From Bacteroidota bacterium (GTDB taxonomy: Bacteria; Bacteroidota; Bacteroidia; Bacteroidales; FEN-979): a stretch of DNA of 34,602 nt. Numbering within the stretch: position 1 is the stretch's first letter; the number at the start of each line of letters is the position of its first letter. Positions 24,340 through 34,602 of the stretch are shown here, in pieces. The stretch is taken from positions 1 through 34,602 of the forward strand of contig QYQJ01000155.1 in assembly GCA_007280875.1 (NCBI GenBank). The letters run 5' to 3'. Under the pieces are notes generated by a model. That model saw only the letters and a list, made by a program, of their open reading frames with translations. It searched no databases and had not been told where the DNA came from. A program made the translations under genes and the position numbers.

Positions 24340-25020
24340 ATGAATCGATATTCCCTTCTCATCATGACTTTTCTGATCTGCACTGGAATTGCTGCTGCTC
24401 AGAACGAGGGTGGACAACAGGCAGGTAACGTTGCAAAACCCAACCTGATACGCACCGGTTTTTATCTGAAATTGGGTCCTGTCATCCCCATGGGCTCTTT
24501 TGCATCGGATCAGACTATCATTGACCTGCCTCCTTTCGATCGCGATACAACCGTTTTCTCTGCTGCTCATATAGGTGGGAATTTAGGACTGGGGTATCTC
24601 ATCTACATCGGGCCCGGTGTGGCGAACAACTATCTGCGATTTGGAATTGACGCCACCTTTCTGGATGGATGGTTCGTAACATCCAAACCAACCCTCCCGT
24701 CCGGCTCCAGTAAAAAGGAGACCGAATTCTGGTATTATTTTATCGGACAAAAGTTCGGGCCTCTGATCACCATCAATCCGATTGATAAACTGATGATTGA
24801 CCTGAGTTACAAGTTGAACTTCAACGTCAGCTGGCACAACAGTGACTGGGGTTACCGCATCACCGGCCAGGAGTTGATGATGAACATCCGGTACCGGATC
24901 ATTCTGGTCGCATTCCAGTATAACTTTAGCACAATGAACTACAACGACTTTGACAACTCACGCCCGGATCACAGTATTGATATTACCAACTTCAGGATAC
25001 TGCTAGGATTTAAATTTTAG
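24340..25020 (+). CDS. Secreted/outer membrane beta-barrel-like hypothetical protein
   Basis: Signal peptide ending in AAAQ; alternating beta-strand pattern, C-terminal LLGFKF. Confidence 0.65.
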   Translation: MNRYSLLIMTFLICTGIAAAQNEGGQQAGNVAKPNLIRTGFYLKLGPVIPMGSFASDQTIIDLPPFDRDTTVFSAAHIGGNLGLGYLIYIGPGVANNYLRFGIDATFLDGWFVTSKPTLPSGSSKKETEFWYYFIGQKFGPLITINPIDKLMIDLSYKLNFNVSWHNSDWGYRITGQELMMNIRYRIILVAFQYNFSTMNYNDFDNSRPDHSIDITNFRILLGFKF

Positions 25021-25029
25021 CTGGAATAG

Positions 25030-25060
25030 TTGGAAAATAGAATAAGTCCATATACTTTTG
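25030..25060 (+). promoter_or_regulatory. Bacteroidota-type promoter TTG-N20-TActTTTG
   Basis: ttg 25030-25032 and tacttttg 25053-25060, before ATG 25102. Confidence 0.5.
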
Positions 25061-25101
25061 TTCACGTTTAAATTAGGAACATTAACCAAATCCAAAGACC
25101 T

Positions 25102-25713
25102 ATGAAACGAGTTATTTTAATGCTTGTTGTCGGCGTTTTTGTTGCCGCTGGTGGATCTCTCTTTGCCCAGAAAATCAAATCAGGGAGTTTCGCTGCACTG
25201 CAGGGTCAAACGGTCGTTAACCTGGAGTATGATTATTCCAACATGGCCGTTGGCAAATTTAAAAAAGAAGCTGATTACGTTGCAAAACGTACTGCTGATA
25301 TGAACAAAAAAGAGGCAGGAAGTGGCGATACCTGGGCGCAGGCCTGGGTGAATGACCGTTCTGCGAGATTTCATCCGATGTTCGAAAAGAACTTCAATGG
25401 AAATGCTGATAAATGCGGATTAACAGGAAAGGAAGCGGCCAGTGATGCAAAGTATACGCTGATCATCCGGACCATCTTCACTGAACCCGGCTTCAATGTG
25501 GGTGTAACGCGGCAAAATGCTTACATCAACATGCTGGTGGATCTGGTAGAGACAGCCGATCCCGGCAAAGTTCTCGGATCGATTGAGTATAAAAATGTGC
25601 AGAGTGTGAACATGATGGGGTACGACTTCGATACGGGCGGACGGATCCAGAGTTGTTACGATCGTGCCGGCGATAAAATTGCCAACACCATCTGTAAAGC
25701 CATTTCAAAGTAA
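25102..25713 (+). CDS. Secreted hypothetical protein (203 aa)
   Basis: Signal peptide MKRVILMLVVGVFVAAGGSLFAQ; intact ORF with its own promoter-like sequence. Confidence 0.65.
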   Translation: MKRVILMLVVGVFVAAGGSLFAQKIKSGSFAALQGQTVVNLEYDYSNMAVGKFKKEADYVAKRTADMNKKEAGSGDTWAQAWVNDRSARFHPMFEKNFNGNADKCGLTGKEAASDAKYTLIIRTIFTEPGFNVGVTRQNAYINMLVDLVETADPGKVLGSIEYKNVQSVNMMGYDFDTGGRIQSCYDRAGDKIANTICKAISK

Positions 25714-25721
25714 CCTTTAGA

Positions 25722-27371
25722 CTACCGGGAATATACTTTTTCCCCACTTACCCACGTTTCCATCACCCTTACTTCCGGCACCTCTGCCATGGGAATTTCC
25801 ATAATGTCCTTTTCAAGCACCACGAAATCAGCCCATTTCCCGGGCTCAAGACTTCCGTATTCGCCGTCATCAAAATTTGCTCTGGCAGCCCAGATGGTCA
25901 TGGAACGGATCGCCTCCTCCCGGGACAGGGCGTTTTCCGGCTGAAACCCTCCTTCAGGGTATCCGGTAAGATCTTTTCGTGCCACGGAGGCATAAAAAGT
26001 CAACATGGGATTGACCTGTTCGATCGGAAAGTCGGTTCCGTTAGCCAGCCAGCCGTTTTGTTTCGACAGGTCCTTATAAGCATAGGCCCATTCAATCCGT
26101 TCAGGACCAAGACGGCTTCCTGCCCAGTACATATCGGAGGTAGCATGGGTTGCCTGCACAGAAGGAATCACATTGTATTTCTGAAACAGGACCAGATCCG
26201 CAGGATCCACTACCTGGGCATGCTCAATGCGCCAGCGCCTGTCATTCTTCCCCTGCAGAAATTCACCGTACACATCGAGTACCTCCCGTACTGCTTTATC
26301 TCCGATGCAATGTGTGTTCACCTGGAAGTTGTTGTCATAGGCCATCCGGCAAATTTCCCTCATTGAATCGGGCGAGGTGACCTGGATCCCATTGTTAAAG
26401 GGATCGTCGCTGTATGGTTGCTTGAGAAGTGCCGTGCGGCTGCCCAGACTCCCATCAGCATAAAGCTTAATAGAGCAGATGTGAAACCGGTTGTTGTGGT
26501 ACGGACCGTGTGTCACATATTCCTCCAGGTTCTCCTGTGTGGGTTCAACCATGGCATAGATATGGATTTTTAACTTGCCCTGCTGCAGGGCCGAATCCAT
26601 CAGATGCAAGGTGGTGTTCTTCAGACCGGCATCGGAAATGCCTGTGAGGCCATATGAAAAGCAGCGCGCTTCCGCTTCGCGGAGCAGTTCCAGGATAGTT
26701 TCCGGGTCAGGTTTTGGAATGGTACTTTTGATATGGTCGGCTGCCGTTTCACGAAGAATTCCTGTCAGCTTTCCATCCATCATATCTACTTCCAACGGCG
26801 GAAACCGGTGGTGGGCAATTAATCCGGCCCTGTTAAGCGCTTCCTGATTGGCCAGGACGACATGTCCGTCGATCCGGACGAGCACGACAGGTCGGTCGGG
26901 CCAGCGCTTATCCAGTTCTTCTTTGGCAGGGAACTCCTTCACCTGCCAGAGATTCTGATCCCAGCCCCGGCCGGTAATCCAGCTAGTATCATCCAGTGTA
27001 TCTGCCCTGACGACCCGTTCAACGACTTCATCAAATGAGCGGCAACCCACCAGATCGATCCACTGAAGGCCCAGCGCCAATCCGTAAAAATGACAGTGGG
27101 CATCAAGAAATCCCGGAAAAACGGATCGACCTTCGTTATCAACCCTTTTGACTGCATTGTACCTGGAGATCAGCTCCTCGTCCGTACCGGTTTCAATGAC
27201 TTTCCCATGGTCAATCGCCATCGCTTCCACCACGGTACCGGCCTCATCCAGGGTATAGATACGTGCATTGTATACAAGGGTGTCAACGCTCTTTTTCATG
27301 GTACAGGATTGCGTGAAAAGAATAGGAATTAGTAAAATACAGACAAGCAAATATCTATTATTCAGACACAT
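25722..27371 (-). CDS. Amidohydrolase family protein (YtcJ-like), lipoprotein
   Basis: Lipobox LFTQSC; VFPGFLDAHCHFYGLALG; QVNTHCIGDKAVREVLDVYGEF; NGTDFPIEQVNPM; EYGSLEPGKWADFVVLEKDIM. Confidence 0.92.
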   Translation of the reverse strand: MCLNNRYLLVCILLIPILFTQSCTMKKSVDTLVYNARIYTLDEAGTVVEAMAIDHGKVIETGTDEELISRYNAVKRVDNEGRSVFPGFLDAHCHFYGLALGLQWIDLVGCRSFDEVVERVVRADTLDDTSWITGRGWDQNLWQVKEFPAKEELDKRWPDRPVVLVRIDGHVVLANQEALNRAGLIAHHRFPPLEVDMMDGKLTGILRETAADHIKSTIPKPDPETILELLREAEARCFSYGLTGISDAGLKNTTLHLMDSALQQGKLKIHIYAMVEPTQENLEEYVTHGPYHNNRFHICSIKLYADGSLGSRTALLKQPYSDDPFNNGIQVTSPDSMREICRMAYDNNFQVNTHCIGDKAVREVLDVYGEFLQGKNDRRWRIEHAQVVDPADLVLFQKYNVIPSVQATHATSDMYWAGSRLGPERIEWAYAYKDLSKQNGWLANGTDFPIEQVNPMLTFYASVARKDLTGYPEGGFQPENALSREEAIRSMTIWAARANFDDGEYGSLEPGKWADFVVLEKDIMEIPMAEVPEVRVMETWVSGEKVYSR

Positions 27372-27424
27372 AACAAATAAAATGTTTGATTGTTCAAAAA
27401 TATGAAAACATTTCCTGTAATCAC

Positions 27425-27456
27425 TTGACTTTTATTAAAAGGTTTTATTATTTTTG
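27425..27456 (+). promoter_or_regulatory. Bacteroidota-type promoter TTG-N21-TAttTTTG
   Basis: ttg 27425-27427 and tatttttg 27449-27456, before ATG 27481. Confidence 0.55.
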
Positions 27457-27480
27457 TGAAATACAAATTCAACTATATAA

Positions 27481-28041
27481 ATGAACTATAAAACCTTTAA
27501 TCTTAGGTTTTTTATTGTTTTCTCAATTATTCTGGCTGCAGCGCTCATGCGATTGCTACCGCACTGGCCTAACTTTACTCCGGTGGCAGCCATGGCATTG
27601 TTTGCGGGAACCTATTTCGAGAGAAAGCAGTTTGCTTTCGCCATACCAATCGCTGCCATGTTTCTGAGCGATATCGTTCTCGGGTTCCACGTCCTCATGC
27701 CGGCTGTATACCTGAGTTTCGTTATTACGGTAGTCATCGGAGCGACCATCCGAAAGCACATCTCGGTGCGTAACGTTGTGCTGGCTTCTCTCGCCTCAGC
27801 GGTGATCTTTTTCCTGATCACCAATTTTGCGGCCTGGCTTGCAACTCCATTCTACCCACAAAACTTTATGGGACTGATGGAGAGTTACCTGGCGGGACTT
27901 GCATTTTTTAACGATGGATCCAAGGGGATCTCCTTTTTTGTGAATGACATCCTCGGGACTCTCTTCTTCAGTGCAGTATTCTACGGAGTCTATTACCTGG
28001 CTCAGATGCGTTTTCCGGTACTTGACCGATCCAGGTTTTAG
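27481..28041 (+). CDS. DUF6580-like integral membrane protein
   Basis: AALMRLLPHWPNFTPVAAMALFAGTYFERKQFAFAIPIAAMFLSDIVLGFH; multiple TM segments. Confidence 0.8.
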   Translation: MNYKTFNLRFFIVFSIILAAALMRLLPHWPNFTPVAAMALFAGTYFERKQFAFAIPIAAMFLSDIVLGFHVLMPAVYLSFVITVVIGATIRKHISVRNVVLASLASAVIFFLITNFAAWLATPFYPQNFMGLMESYLAGLAFFNDGSKGISFFVNDILGTLFFSAVFYGVYYLAQMRFPVLDRSRF

Positions 28042-28421
28042 GAGAAAAGCTCCTCATCCCTCTCCAGGAGAAGGATGGAATGCTGAGGAACAATAAAATA
28101 CTTTTCGTCATTCAGCATGATTTCGATGGCGCCCTTCTGTAAAAATATAGCAAGGTCGCCTTTTTTTGCCTGCAACGGAATATAGCGCACTCTCTCATCC
28201 GTTGGTTTCCAGGATTCATGTTCATCATCCGACGGAATGGGCACCGGATACCCGGGCCCACATTTCACCACATACCCGGTCTGGAGCTCCTCTTTCTCCT
28301 GGTATCCGGGAGGCAGGTAGAGTCCCGCTTTCGTTTTATTGGATATCTTTTTCGGCTTGATGAGGACCCTGTCTCCAACCACAATCAGGTTTTGGTGGTT
28401 CCCCTCCGGTTCACTGTTCAT
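28038..28421 (-). CDS. GroES-like co-chaperone family protein
   Basis: NLIVVGDRVLIKPKKISNKTKAGLYLPPGYQEKEELQTGYVVKCGPG...QAKKGDLAIFLQKGAIEIMLNDEKYFIVPQHSILLL. ATG at 28421 preferred over TTG 28436. Confidence 0.85.
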   Translation of the reverse strand: MNSEPEGNHQNLIVVGDRVLIKPKKISNKTKAGLYLPPGYQEKEELQTGYVVKCGPGYPVPIPSDDEHESWKPTDERVRYIPLQAKKGDLAIFLQKGAIEIMLNDEKYFIVPQHSILLLERDEELFS

Positions 28422-28493
28422 GCCTGTAAAATTCAACTGTCAAAGATATAAAATCCGGATGAGAGCAGCGCTCTTCATTTCAGGAAAAAGCGG

Positions 28494-28501
28494 TACTTTT
28501 G
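28494..28501 (+). promoter_or_regulatory. TActTTTG -7 element 5 nt before the mutL ATG
   Basis: tacttttg tgcca ATG(28507). Confidence 0.45.
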
Positions 28502-28506
28502 TGCCA

Positions 28507-30357
28507 ATGGAAGACATCATTCGTTTATTGCCGGAGTCGGTCGCGAATCAGATTGCTGCAGGTGAGGTTGTTCAGCGACCGGCTTCTGCAGTTAAGGAAT
28601 TACTGGAGAACTCCATCGATGCCGGTTCTACGGAGATCACACTGATTGTGAAAGACGCCGGGAAAACGCAGATCCAGGTAGTGGACAACGGATGCGGGAT
28701 GTCGGAACGGGATGCCCGGATGTGCTTTGAACGACATGCTACTTCCAAGATTAAAACAGCCAACGACCTGCTGGCGGTCCGGACTCTTGGTTTTCGCGGG
28801 GAAGCCCTGGCTTCTATCGCCTCCATCGCGCAGGTCGAACTCAAATCAAAACGAACGGAAGAGGAGAACGGTACACTCGTCAAGGTAAACGGTTCCGAGT
28901 TCATCTCTCAGGCTCCGGTCAGTTGTAAGGACGGCACGTCGGTCACCGTCAAGAATCTCTTCTATAATGTCCCTGCCAGAAGGAACTTTCTTAAAAGCAA
29001 CACACTTGAGCTCAAGTACATAATGGAGGAGTTCAACCGGGTTGTCCTGGTTCACCCCGACATCACCTTCCGCCTGTACAACCAGGAGAAACTGCTTCTT
29101 CAACTCTCCCCGTCGAACCTGAAGCAGAGGCTTGTGGCCTTGTTGGGTAATAGCTATAACCAGCGCCTCATCCCGGTGAGCCAGGAGACACAACTGGTGA
29201 ATCTCTCGGGCTACATCGGAAAACCTGAATTTGCAAAAAAAACAAGAGGAGAGCAGTATTTCTTCGCCAACGGACGCTTCATCAAGAACCCTTATCTGAA
29301 TCATGCGGTGGAGAACGCCTATCATGAATTAATTCCAACTGACGCATTTCCCACCTATTTCATTCACCTTGAGGTGGATCCTCAGACCATCGACGTCAAT
29401 ATCCATCCGACCAAAACTGAGATCAACTTCCAGGATGCCAGGAGCATCTATGCCATTCTCAACTCGGCTATCAAACAGTCGATTGGAAGGTATAACCTCA
29501 CCCCCTCGTTAGATTTTGAGACGGAAAAATCGATGGACCTTCCTCCGATCCCGGAAGGCCACCCCGTGCAACAGCCGGCCATCCGGATTAATCCTGAATA
29601 CAATCCCTTCGAGAAACAGACAAAACCACAACTTGAGATCAATTACCGGGCACCCGCTGGTGAGGGAGGTAACCAGTGGAAGAGGCTTTTCGATCCCATC
29701 AAAGAGATTCATCCCGGACATCGGCAACCCACCGAATCCGGGGAGGAGCCTCAGCCTGTCATTCCATTGGAAAAACCGGTTGAAGAGGTAAATTCCGTTC
29801 TACAGATAGACCATCAATACCTGGTTACTACGATCCCTAACGGAATCGTCATTATCGACCAGCAGTCTGCCCATGAACGAATTTTATACGAACTATTTCT
29901 CCGCCAGGGAGATAGCCCTTCGTCTGCTCCCCAACGGCTGCTGCTGCCACAAACCATTCAGGTAACTCCCGACGATGCGGAAGTGGTCAGGGATATCTCC
30001 GGGTTATTGGAAAAGCTTGGATTCGAGATCTCTGAATTCGGAAAAAATACATTCCTGGTGCACACTGTCCCTTCGGGTGTTGCACAATCGGAGATCCAGT
30101 CGTTGATCGAGGCCGTGCTGGAATCCTCTAAAACCGAAACTGAGGGTTTCAGTCAGAAAGGAGAGCAAAAACTGGCCCGTACCATGGCCCGGAAGCTATC
30201 GATCAAACCGGGCAGATCACTGAGTCAGCAAGAGGCCATGTCCCTAATCCGGCAATTGGTGAATTCCTCCGCCCCCGACCTCTCTCCGGAAGGCAAACCT
30301 ACAATGTTTCTGTTAAGCTTCGAGGACCTGGACAAGAAATTCAAACACACAACCTGA
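28507..30357 (+). CDS. mutL: DNA mismatch repair endonuclease MutL
   Basis: MEDIIRLLPESVANQIAAGEVVQRPASAVKELLENSIDAGSTEITLIVKDAGKTQIQVVDNGCGM; RTLGFRGEALASIASIAQVEL; VHPTKTEINF-type region. The listed 28339 start is upstream of the true N-terminus. Confidence 0.97.
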   Translation: MEDIIRLLPESVANQIAAGEVVQRPASAVKELLENSIDAGSTEITLIVKDAGKTQIQVVDNGCGMSERDARMCFERHATSKIKTANDLLAVRTLGFRGEALASIASIAQVELKSKRTEEENGTLVKVNGSEFISQAPVSCKDGTSVTVKNLFYNVPARRNFLKSNTLELKYIMEEFNRVVLVHPDITFRLYNQEKLLLQLSPSNLKQRLVALLGNSYNQRLIPVSQETQLVNLSGYIGKPEFAKKTRGEQYFFANGRFIKNPYLNHAVENAYHELIPTDAFPTYFIHLEVDPQTIDVNIHPTKTEINFQDARSIYAILNSAIKQSIGRYNLTPSLDFETEKSMDLPPIPEGHPVQQPAIRINPEYNPFEKQTKPQLEINYRAPAGEGGNQWKRLFDPIKEIHPGHRQPTESGEEPQPVIPLEKPVEEVNSVLQIDHQYLVTTIPNGIVIIDQQSAHERILYELFLRQGDSPSSAPQRLLLPQTIQVTPDDAEVVRDISGLLEKLGFEISEFGKNTFLVHTVPSGVAQSEIQSLIEAVLESSKTETEGFSQKGEQKLARTMARKLSIKPGRSLSQQEAMSLIRQLVNSSAPDLSPEGKPTMFLLSFEDLDKKFKHTT

Positions 30358-30361
30358 ACGC

Positions 30362-31195
30362 ATGAGTTCCAACCAATATACCCCCAGCGGCTTCCGGCTT
30401 CTTCCGCCGGTAGTTAAAAACCTGTTGATTATCAATGGCCTGTTCTATCTGGCGACCCTGACCTTTGAAAGCACCTTCCACATTGACCTGGTCAGGTTTC
30501 TTGGACTTCACTATTTCCAGTCGGAATATTTTCAACCCTACCAGTATGTATCCTATATGTTTCTGCATGCTGACTTCTGGCACATCTTTTTCAATATGTT
30601 TAGTCTCTGGATGTTCGGGTCGCTTCTTGAAAACGTCTGGGGTCCGAAACGGTTCCTTACCTTCTATATGATCACCGGGATCGGAGCAGCCCTCATTCAG
30701 ACGCTGGTCAACTGGTGGGACTTCTCCTCCCTGCAGCAGGAGGCTCTTCTTTATGCTGATCAACCCACCCTCGATACCTTTGTGGGCTTTGTCAAACAGA
30801 ATTTCCCCAACTACTACGATTACCATGATACGATCCGGGCCTTCATCAGCCAATGGACACTCAATCCTGCCAATCCGGGGTATGCTTCCCAATCGGTCGA
30901 TTATGTGAACCAGTTGATTCAGATGCAGATGAACATTCCAACCATTGGAGCCTCCGGGGCCGTATTTGGCATTCTGCTCGCATTCGGGATGCTGTTTCCC
31001 AATATGCTGGTTTACATCTACTTTCTAATCCCTGTAAAAGCCAAATGGATTGTTATTATCTTGGGTGCCATTGAGATCTTCTCCGGGATATCCAGGAATC
31101 CTAGCGACAATGTGGCCCATTTTGCCCACCTGGGCGGGATGCTATTCGGATTTTTCCTGATCCTCTATTGGAGGAAAAAGCAATTTAGTAATTAA
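30362..31195 (+). CDS. Rhomboid family intramembrane serine protease
   Basis: HADFWHIFFNMFSLWMFG; GASGAVFGILLAFGMLFP; NVAHFAHLGGMLFGF. Confidence 0.94.
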   Translation: MSSNQYTPSGFRLLPPVVKNLLIINGLFYLATLTFESTFHIDLVRFLGLHYFQSEYFQPYQYVSYMFLHADFWHIFFNMFSLWMFGSLLENVWGPKRFLTFYMITGIGAALIQTLVNWWDFSSLQQEALLYADQPTLDTFVGFVKQNFPNYYDYHDTIRAFISQWTLNPANPGYASQSVDYVNQLIQMQMNIPTIGASGAVFGILLAFGMLFPNMLVYIYFLIPVKAKWIVIILGAIEIFSGISRNPSDNVAHFAHLGGMLFGFFLILYWRKKQFSN

Positions 31196-31207
31196 CACTG
31201 CGTTGGT

Positions 31208-32134
31208 ATGAATATGACTCGACAATCACAAAATCCCTGGTTTGATGCCCGTAACTTCTTCAGACAGAAGTCGATGCTCTCTTACCTTGTGCTCATCAAC
31301 ATCGCCGTCTGGATCCTGCTTCAGATCATCCGGGTACTGGCCTTCCTGTTTGAAAATACCGAGACTGCTTCGGCATTTTCAGCCGTGATCGACTACCTCG
31401 CAGTACCGGCTTCGCTACCACTGCTGTTGCATCGCCCCTGGACACTCTTGACTTATATGTTCCTCCACGTCAGCATCTGGCATATCCTCTTCAACATGCT
31501 CTGGCTCTTCTGGTTCGGCCGCATTTTCCTGGAATACCTGACGGAAAAGCAGTTGCTCCTGGTCTATATGCTGGGCGGACTGGCCGGAGCCTTTGCATAC
31601 ATTTTTGCCTATAATGTATTCCCGGTTTTTGCACCGATGCTGGGACGATCTTACGCACTGGGAGCTTCGGCATCGGTGATGGCCATCGTAACAGCCATCG
31701 CTTTTTACGTCCCGAACTACAGCCTTTACCTCCTTTTTTTCGGAAGGGTCAAAATCATCTACATCGCAATAGTACTTTTCATCCTGGACTTCTTCACCAT
31801 TCCCGGTGGAAATGCAGGTGGACAAATTGCACACATTGGAGGTGCATTGCTTGGATTTCTCTATATCAAAACCCTTCGGCCATCATCCATCTCCGGATTT
31901 AGTTCCAAGGTTTCCATCTCGTCCTGGTTTACCCGTATGTTCACCGTCAGTAAAAAAGGTCGGGACAAGAAACGGACTGCACGAAGGCCCATGACCGATG
32001 ATGAATTCAATTATCAAAAGAATCAACAGCAGAAGCGGATCGATATGATCCTGGACAAGATCTCCAAGGGAGGGTATGATAGTCTGACCCGCGAGGAGAA
32101 GGAGTTCCTTTTCAAATCATCCGGAAAACATTGA
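31208..32134 (+). CDS. Rhomboid family intramembrane serine protease (second, tandem)
   Basis: HVSIWHILFNMLWLFWFG; GASASVMAIVTAIAFYVP; QIAHIGGALLGFLYI. Confidence 0.92.
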   Translation: MNMTRQSQNPWFDARNFFRQKSMLSYLVLINIAVWILLQIIRVLAFLFENTETASAFSAVIDYLAVPASLPLLLHRPWTLLTYMFLHVSIWHILFNMLWLFWFGRIFLEYLTEKQLLLVYMLGGLAGAFAYIFAYNVFPVFAPMLGRSYALGASASVMAIVTAIAFYVPNYSLYLLFFGRVKIIYIAIVLFILDFFTIPGGNAGGQIAHIGGALLGFLYIKTLRPSSISGFSSKVSISSWFTRMFTVSKKGRDKKRTARRPMTDDEFNYQKNQQQKRIDMILDKISKGGYDSLTREEKEFLFKSSGKH

Positions 32135-33267
32135 TTTCAGCTATGGGGAAGTACCGCAACACATCCTCCCGTATCTTTGCCTACGCCCTACTGATCATTA
32201 ACCTGTTGGCGGTCATCTCTCTCTTCTGTTCCTATGCCGCGCAGTATATCGACCCTCATGAATCATGGATCTTTGCCGTTTTCGGACTTCTGTACCCATG
32301 GATCCTGATTGTCAATGTCTGCTTTATAATTCTCTGGCTCATCCTATGGAAAAAATATGCCCTGATCTCCCTGATTGCCATCCTGATCGGATGGAAAGAA
32401 TTGAATACCATGATCTCCCTACCGGGTGAGAATCCCATCCTCTTGCCTGGTCCAAACTTCAACCTAATGACGTGGAACCTTCACGGGTTTGCCGGACAAA
32501 TGAATGTCAGTGGTGATGTCAGACCTGAAGTTACCGAATACCTGAACGCGGAGAGTGCGGATCTGGTCTGTCTCCAGGAGTTTTACATCCGGGAAGCCGA
32601 ATCGGACCCCGTGATCCAGAAAATGGCCAGAATGTGGGGACTCCCCTATTATTATGTGGCAGATTACTACCATACCGGGAAATTGAACGAGGTGATCGGA
32701 ATTGCCACATTCAGCAGGTTCCCGATTGTAAGGAGAGGGTCGCTCAGCCATCAACCCAGAAATTGCTTCTGCATCTTTACCGATGTGGTTCTGGATCAGG
32801 ATACTATTCGGATCTTTAACGTTCACCTGGCTTCGCTGCGTCTCGGACAAAAAGACATTAATTTTTATTACCAGCTGAAGAAAAATGAAACAGATAACGT
32901 GAATCTGAGAGCCGGGTTTTTCAGTATCCTGAAAAAACTGAAGCAGGCTTTCCAGCAACGTGCCACGGAGACAGATAAACTACAGGAAGCTATCAGTCAA
33001 TCTCCCTATCCTGTGATCGTTTGCGGAGACCTGAACGATTCCCCGTTCTCCTATACCTATCGTCAGCTTACACGGAACCTGACAGATGCCTACCGGGAAG
33101 CCGGCGAAGGATTCTTCGGAAGCACTTACGACGGAGCCTTCCCAAATTACCGGATTGATTATATTTTCTACGATACCCATTTCAAAGCCTTCTCCTACAA
33201 AAAATCGGATGTCCAGTTCTCCGATCACTATCCGGTATCGGGACTGATCATGATTTCCACCAGGTGA
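32131..33267 (+). CDS. Endonuclease/exonuclease/phosphatase family protein with N-terminal TM segments
   Basis: [70 protein letters not shown]. Confidence 0.93.
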   Translation: MISAMGKYRNTSSRIFAYALLIINLLAVISLFCSYAAQYIDPHESWIFAVFGLLYPWILIVNVCFIILWLILWKKYALISLIAILIGWKELNTMISLPGENPILLPGPNFNLMTWNLHGFAGQMNVSGDVRPEVTEYLNAESADLVCLQEFYIREAESDPVIQKMARMWGLPYYYVADYYHTGKLNEVIGIATFSRFPIVRRGSLSHQPRNCFCIFTDVVLDQDTIRIFNVHLASLRLGQKDINFYYQLKKNETDNVNLRAGFFSILKKLKQAFQQRATETDKLQEAISQSPYPVIVCGDLNDSPFSYTYRQLTRNLTDAYREAGEGFFGSTYDGAFPNYRIDYIFYDTHFKAFSYKKSDVQFSDHYPVSGLIMISTR

Positions 33268-33268
33268 T

Positions 33269-34602
33269 ATGGAGTTTAAACTGACCAGTGAGTTTCAGCC
33301 AACCGGTGACCAGCCTGAAGCGATCAGACAACTGGTAGAAGGACTGGGGCGGGGAGATGAATGCCAGGTGCTGCTGGGAGTGACCGGATCAGGGAAAACA
33401 TTTACAGTAGCGAATGTCATACAGCAGGTACAGCGCCCCACCCTGGTCCTCAGTCACAACAAGACGCTGGCTGCCCAGCTGTATGGAGAATTCCGGCAGT
33501 TTTTCCCGGAAAATGCCGTGGAATTCTTCGTTTCCTACTATGATTATTACCAGCCGGAAGCCTATATCCCGACCACCAACACCTACATTGAAAAAGATCT
33601 CTCTATCAATGATGAGATTGAGAAACTGCGGTTAAGCACCACCTCATCTCTCCTCTCTGGCCGGAGGGATGTCATCGTGGTCTCCTCTGTATCGTGTATA
33701 TACGGGATCGGAAATCCGGATGATTTTGCCAGCAATGTGATCCATATCAAGGTGGGGGACAATCTCAGCCGGAACAAGTTCCTGCTGGCCCTGGTGAACA
33801 GTCTCTATGCCCGGACTGAAGGCGATTTTATACGGGGTCGTTTTCGTGTACGGGGTGACACCGTGGATATTTTCCCGGCATACCTTGATTTCGCTTACCG
33901 GGTCATCTTCTGGGATGACGAAGTGGAGAATCTGGAGGCCTTTGATCCGACAACCGGCCGGAAGATTGATCAGTATCCCTACCTGAATATTTATCCGGCT
34001 ACTATTTTCGTGACCTCCCCAGATAAGATGAAAGAGTCTCTCACTGAGATCCGGGATGACCTGATCAGGCAATGTGCCTATTTCAGGGAAAACGGAAGGG
34101 AATTCGAGGCCAAGAGACTGGAGGATCGGGTGTCGTACGACATAGAAATGATGGGTGAACTGGGTTACTGTTCAGGGATCGAGAACTATTCACGCTATTT
34201 TGACGGCCGGGCACCCGGCTCCAGGCCTTTCTGCCTGCTCGATTACTTCCCGGATGATTTCCTGATGGTTGTCGATGAGAGCCATGTTGCCGTACCGCAG
34301 ATCCGTGCCATGTACGGAGGAGACCGTTCACGCAAGCAAACTCTGGTGGAGTATGGATTCCGGCTTCCCTCTGCCCTGGATAACAGGCCTTTGAAATTTG
34401 ACGAATTTGAAAGGATGATCCATCAGATGTTGTTTGTCAGTGCCACTCCTGCCGATTACGAATTGCAGCGGTCTCAGGGTGTGCTGGTGGAACAGGTGAT
34501 CCGGCCAACCGGGTTGCTTGATCCGGAGATCGTCGTGCGGCCCAGTCAGAACCAGATCGATGACCTGCTGGAGGAGATCGATCACCGGGTCCGGAGCAAG
34601 GA
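33269..34602 (+). CDS. uvrB: Excinuclease ABC subunit UvrB, truncated by window end
   Basis: [26 protein letters not shown]...[82 protein letters not shown]. Absent from the ORF track because it runs off the edge. Confidence 0.97.
   Translation, partial: MEFKLTSEFQPTGDQPEAIRQLVEGLGRGDECQVLLGVTGSGKTFTVANVIQQVQRPTLVLSHNKTLAAQLYGEFRQFFPENAVEFFVSYYDYYQPEAYIPTTNTYIEKDLSINDEIEKLRLSTTSSLLSGRRDVIVVSSVSCIYGIGNPDDFASNVIHIKVGDNLSRNKFLLALVNSLYARTEGDFIRGRFRVRGDTVDIFPAYLDFAYRVIFWDDEVENLEAFDPTTGRKIDQYPYLNIYPATIFVTSPDKMKESLTEIRDDLIRQCAYFRENGREFEAKRLEDRVSYDIEMMGELGYCSGIENYSRYFDGRAPGSRPFCLLDYFPDDFLMVVDESHVAVPQIRAMYGGDRSRKQTLVEYGFRLPSALDNRPLKFDEFERMIHQMLFVSATPADYELQRSQGVLVEQVIRPTGLLDPEIVVRPSQNQIDDLLEEIDHRVRSK

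Noticed and set aside
1-34602. tRNA, rRNA, phage or IS elements
   Set aside because: No tRNA-like cloverleaf, rRNA, transposase, integrase or phage structural gene recognised on either strand by eye.

Overview
The window is from a Bacteroidota-type chromosome (TAnnTTTG promoter elements, TonB-dependent receptor with N-terminal carboxypeptidase-like domain, little Shine-Dalgarno signal). It is mostly plus-strand genes: a 5'-interrupted FAD oxidoreductase, a C45 acyltransferase/hydrolase, a B12-type radical SAM protein, a TonB receptor, a TetR-TolC-MFP-RND efflux operon, GH114, a patch of decayed small genes, and a DDAH/arginine-deiminase-like protein. A compact putative lipid or secondary-metabolite operon follows (LpxL-like acyltransferase, O-methyltransferase, ABC-2 permease, HTH-like protein, BtrH_N-like protein, ACP, sulfotransferase). 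The right end carries an amidohydrolase, DUF6580, GroES-like, mutL, two tandem rhomboids, an EEP-family protein and a truncated uvrB. The most notable signals are: (i) the ACP/BtrH-like/sulfotransferase operon, which has no ketosynthase or ABC ATPase beside it; (ii) several sequence-distinct tandem repeats that all have a 7-bp period, sit against gene ends, and in one case supply a TTG start codon; (iii) a 30-nt dispersed repeat present in inverted orientation 17 kb apart, one copy lying in or at the edge of a coding sequence; (iv) two genes broken at A6/A7 runs, both restored by a -1 shift; (v) three consecutive genes that each appear to have lost their middle. All family calls are from reading the translations; no database search was run.
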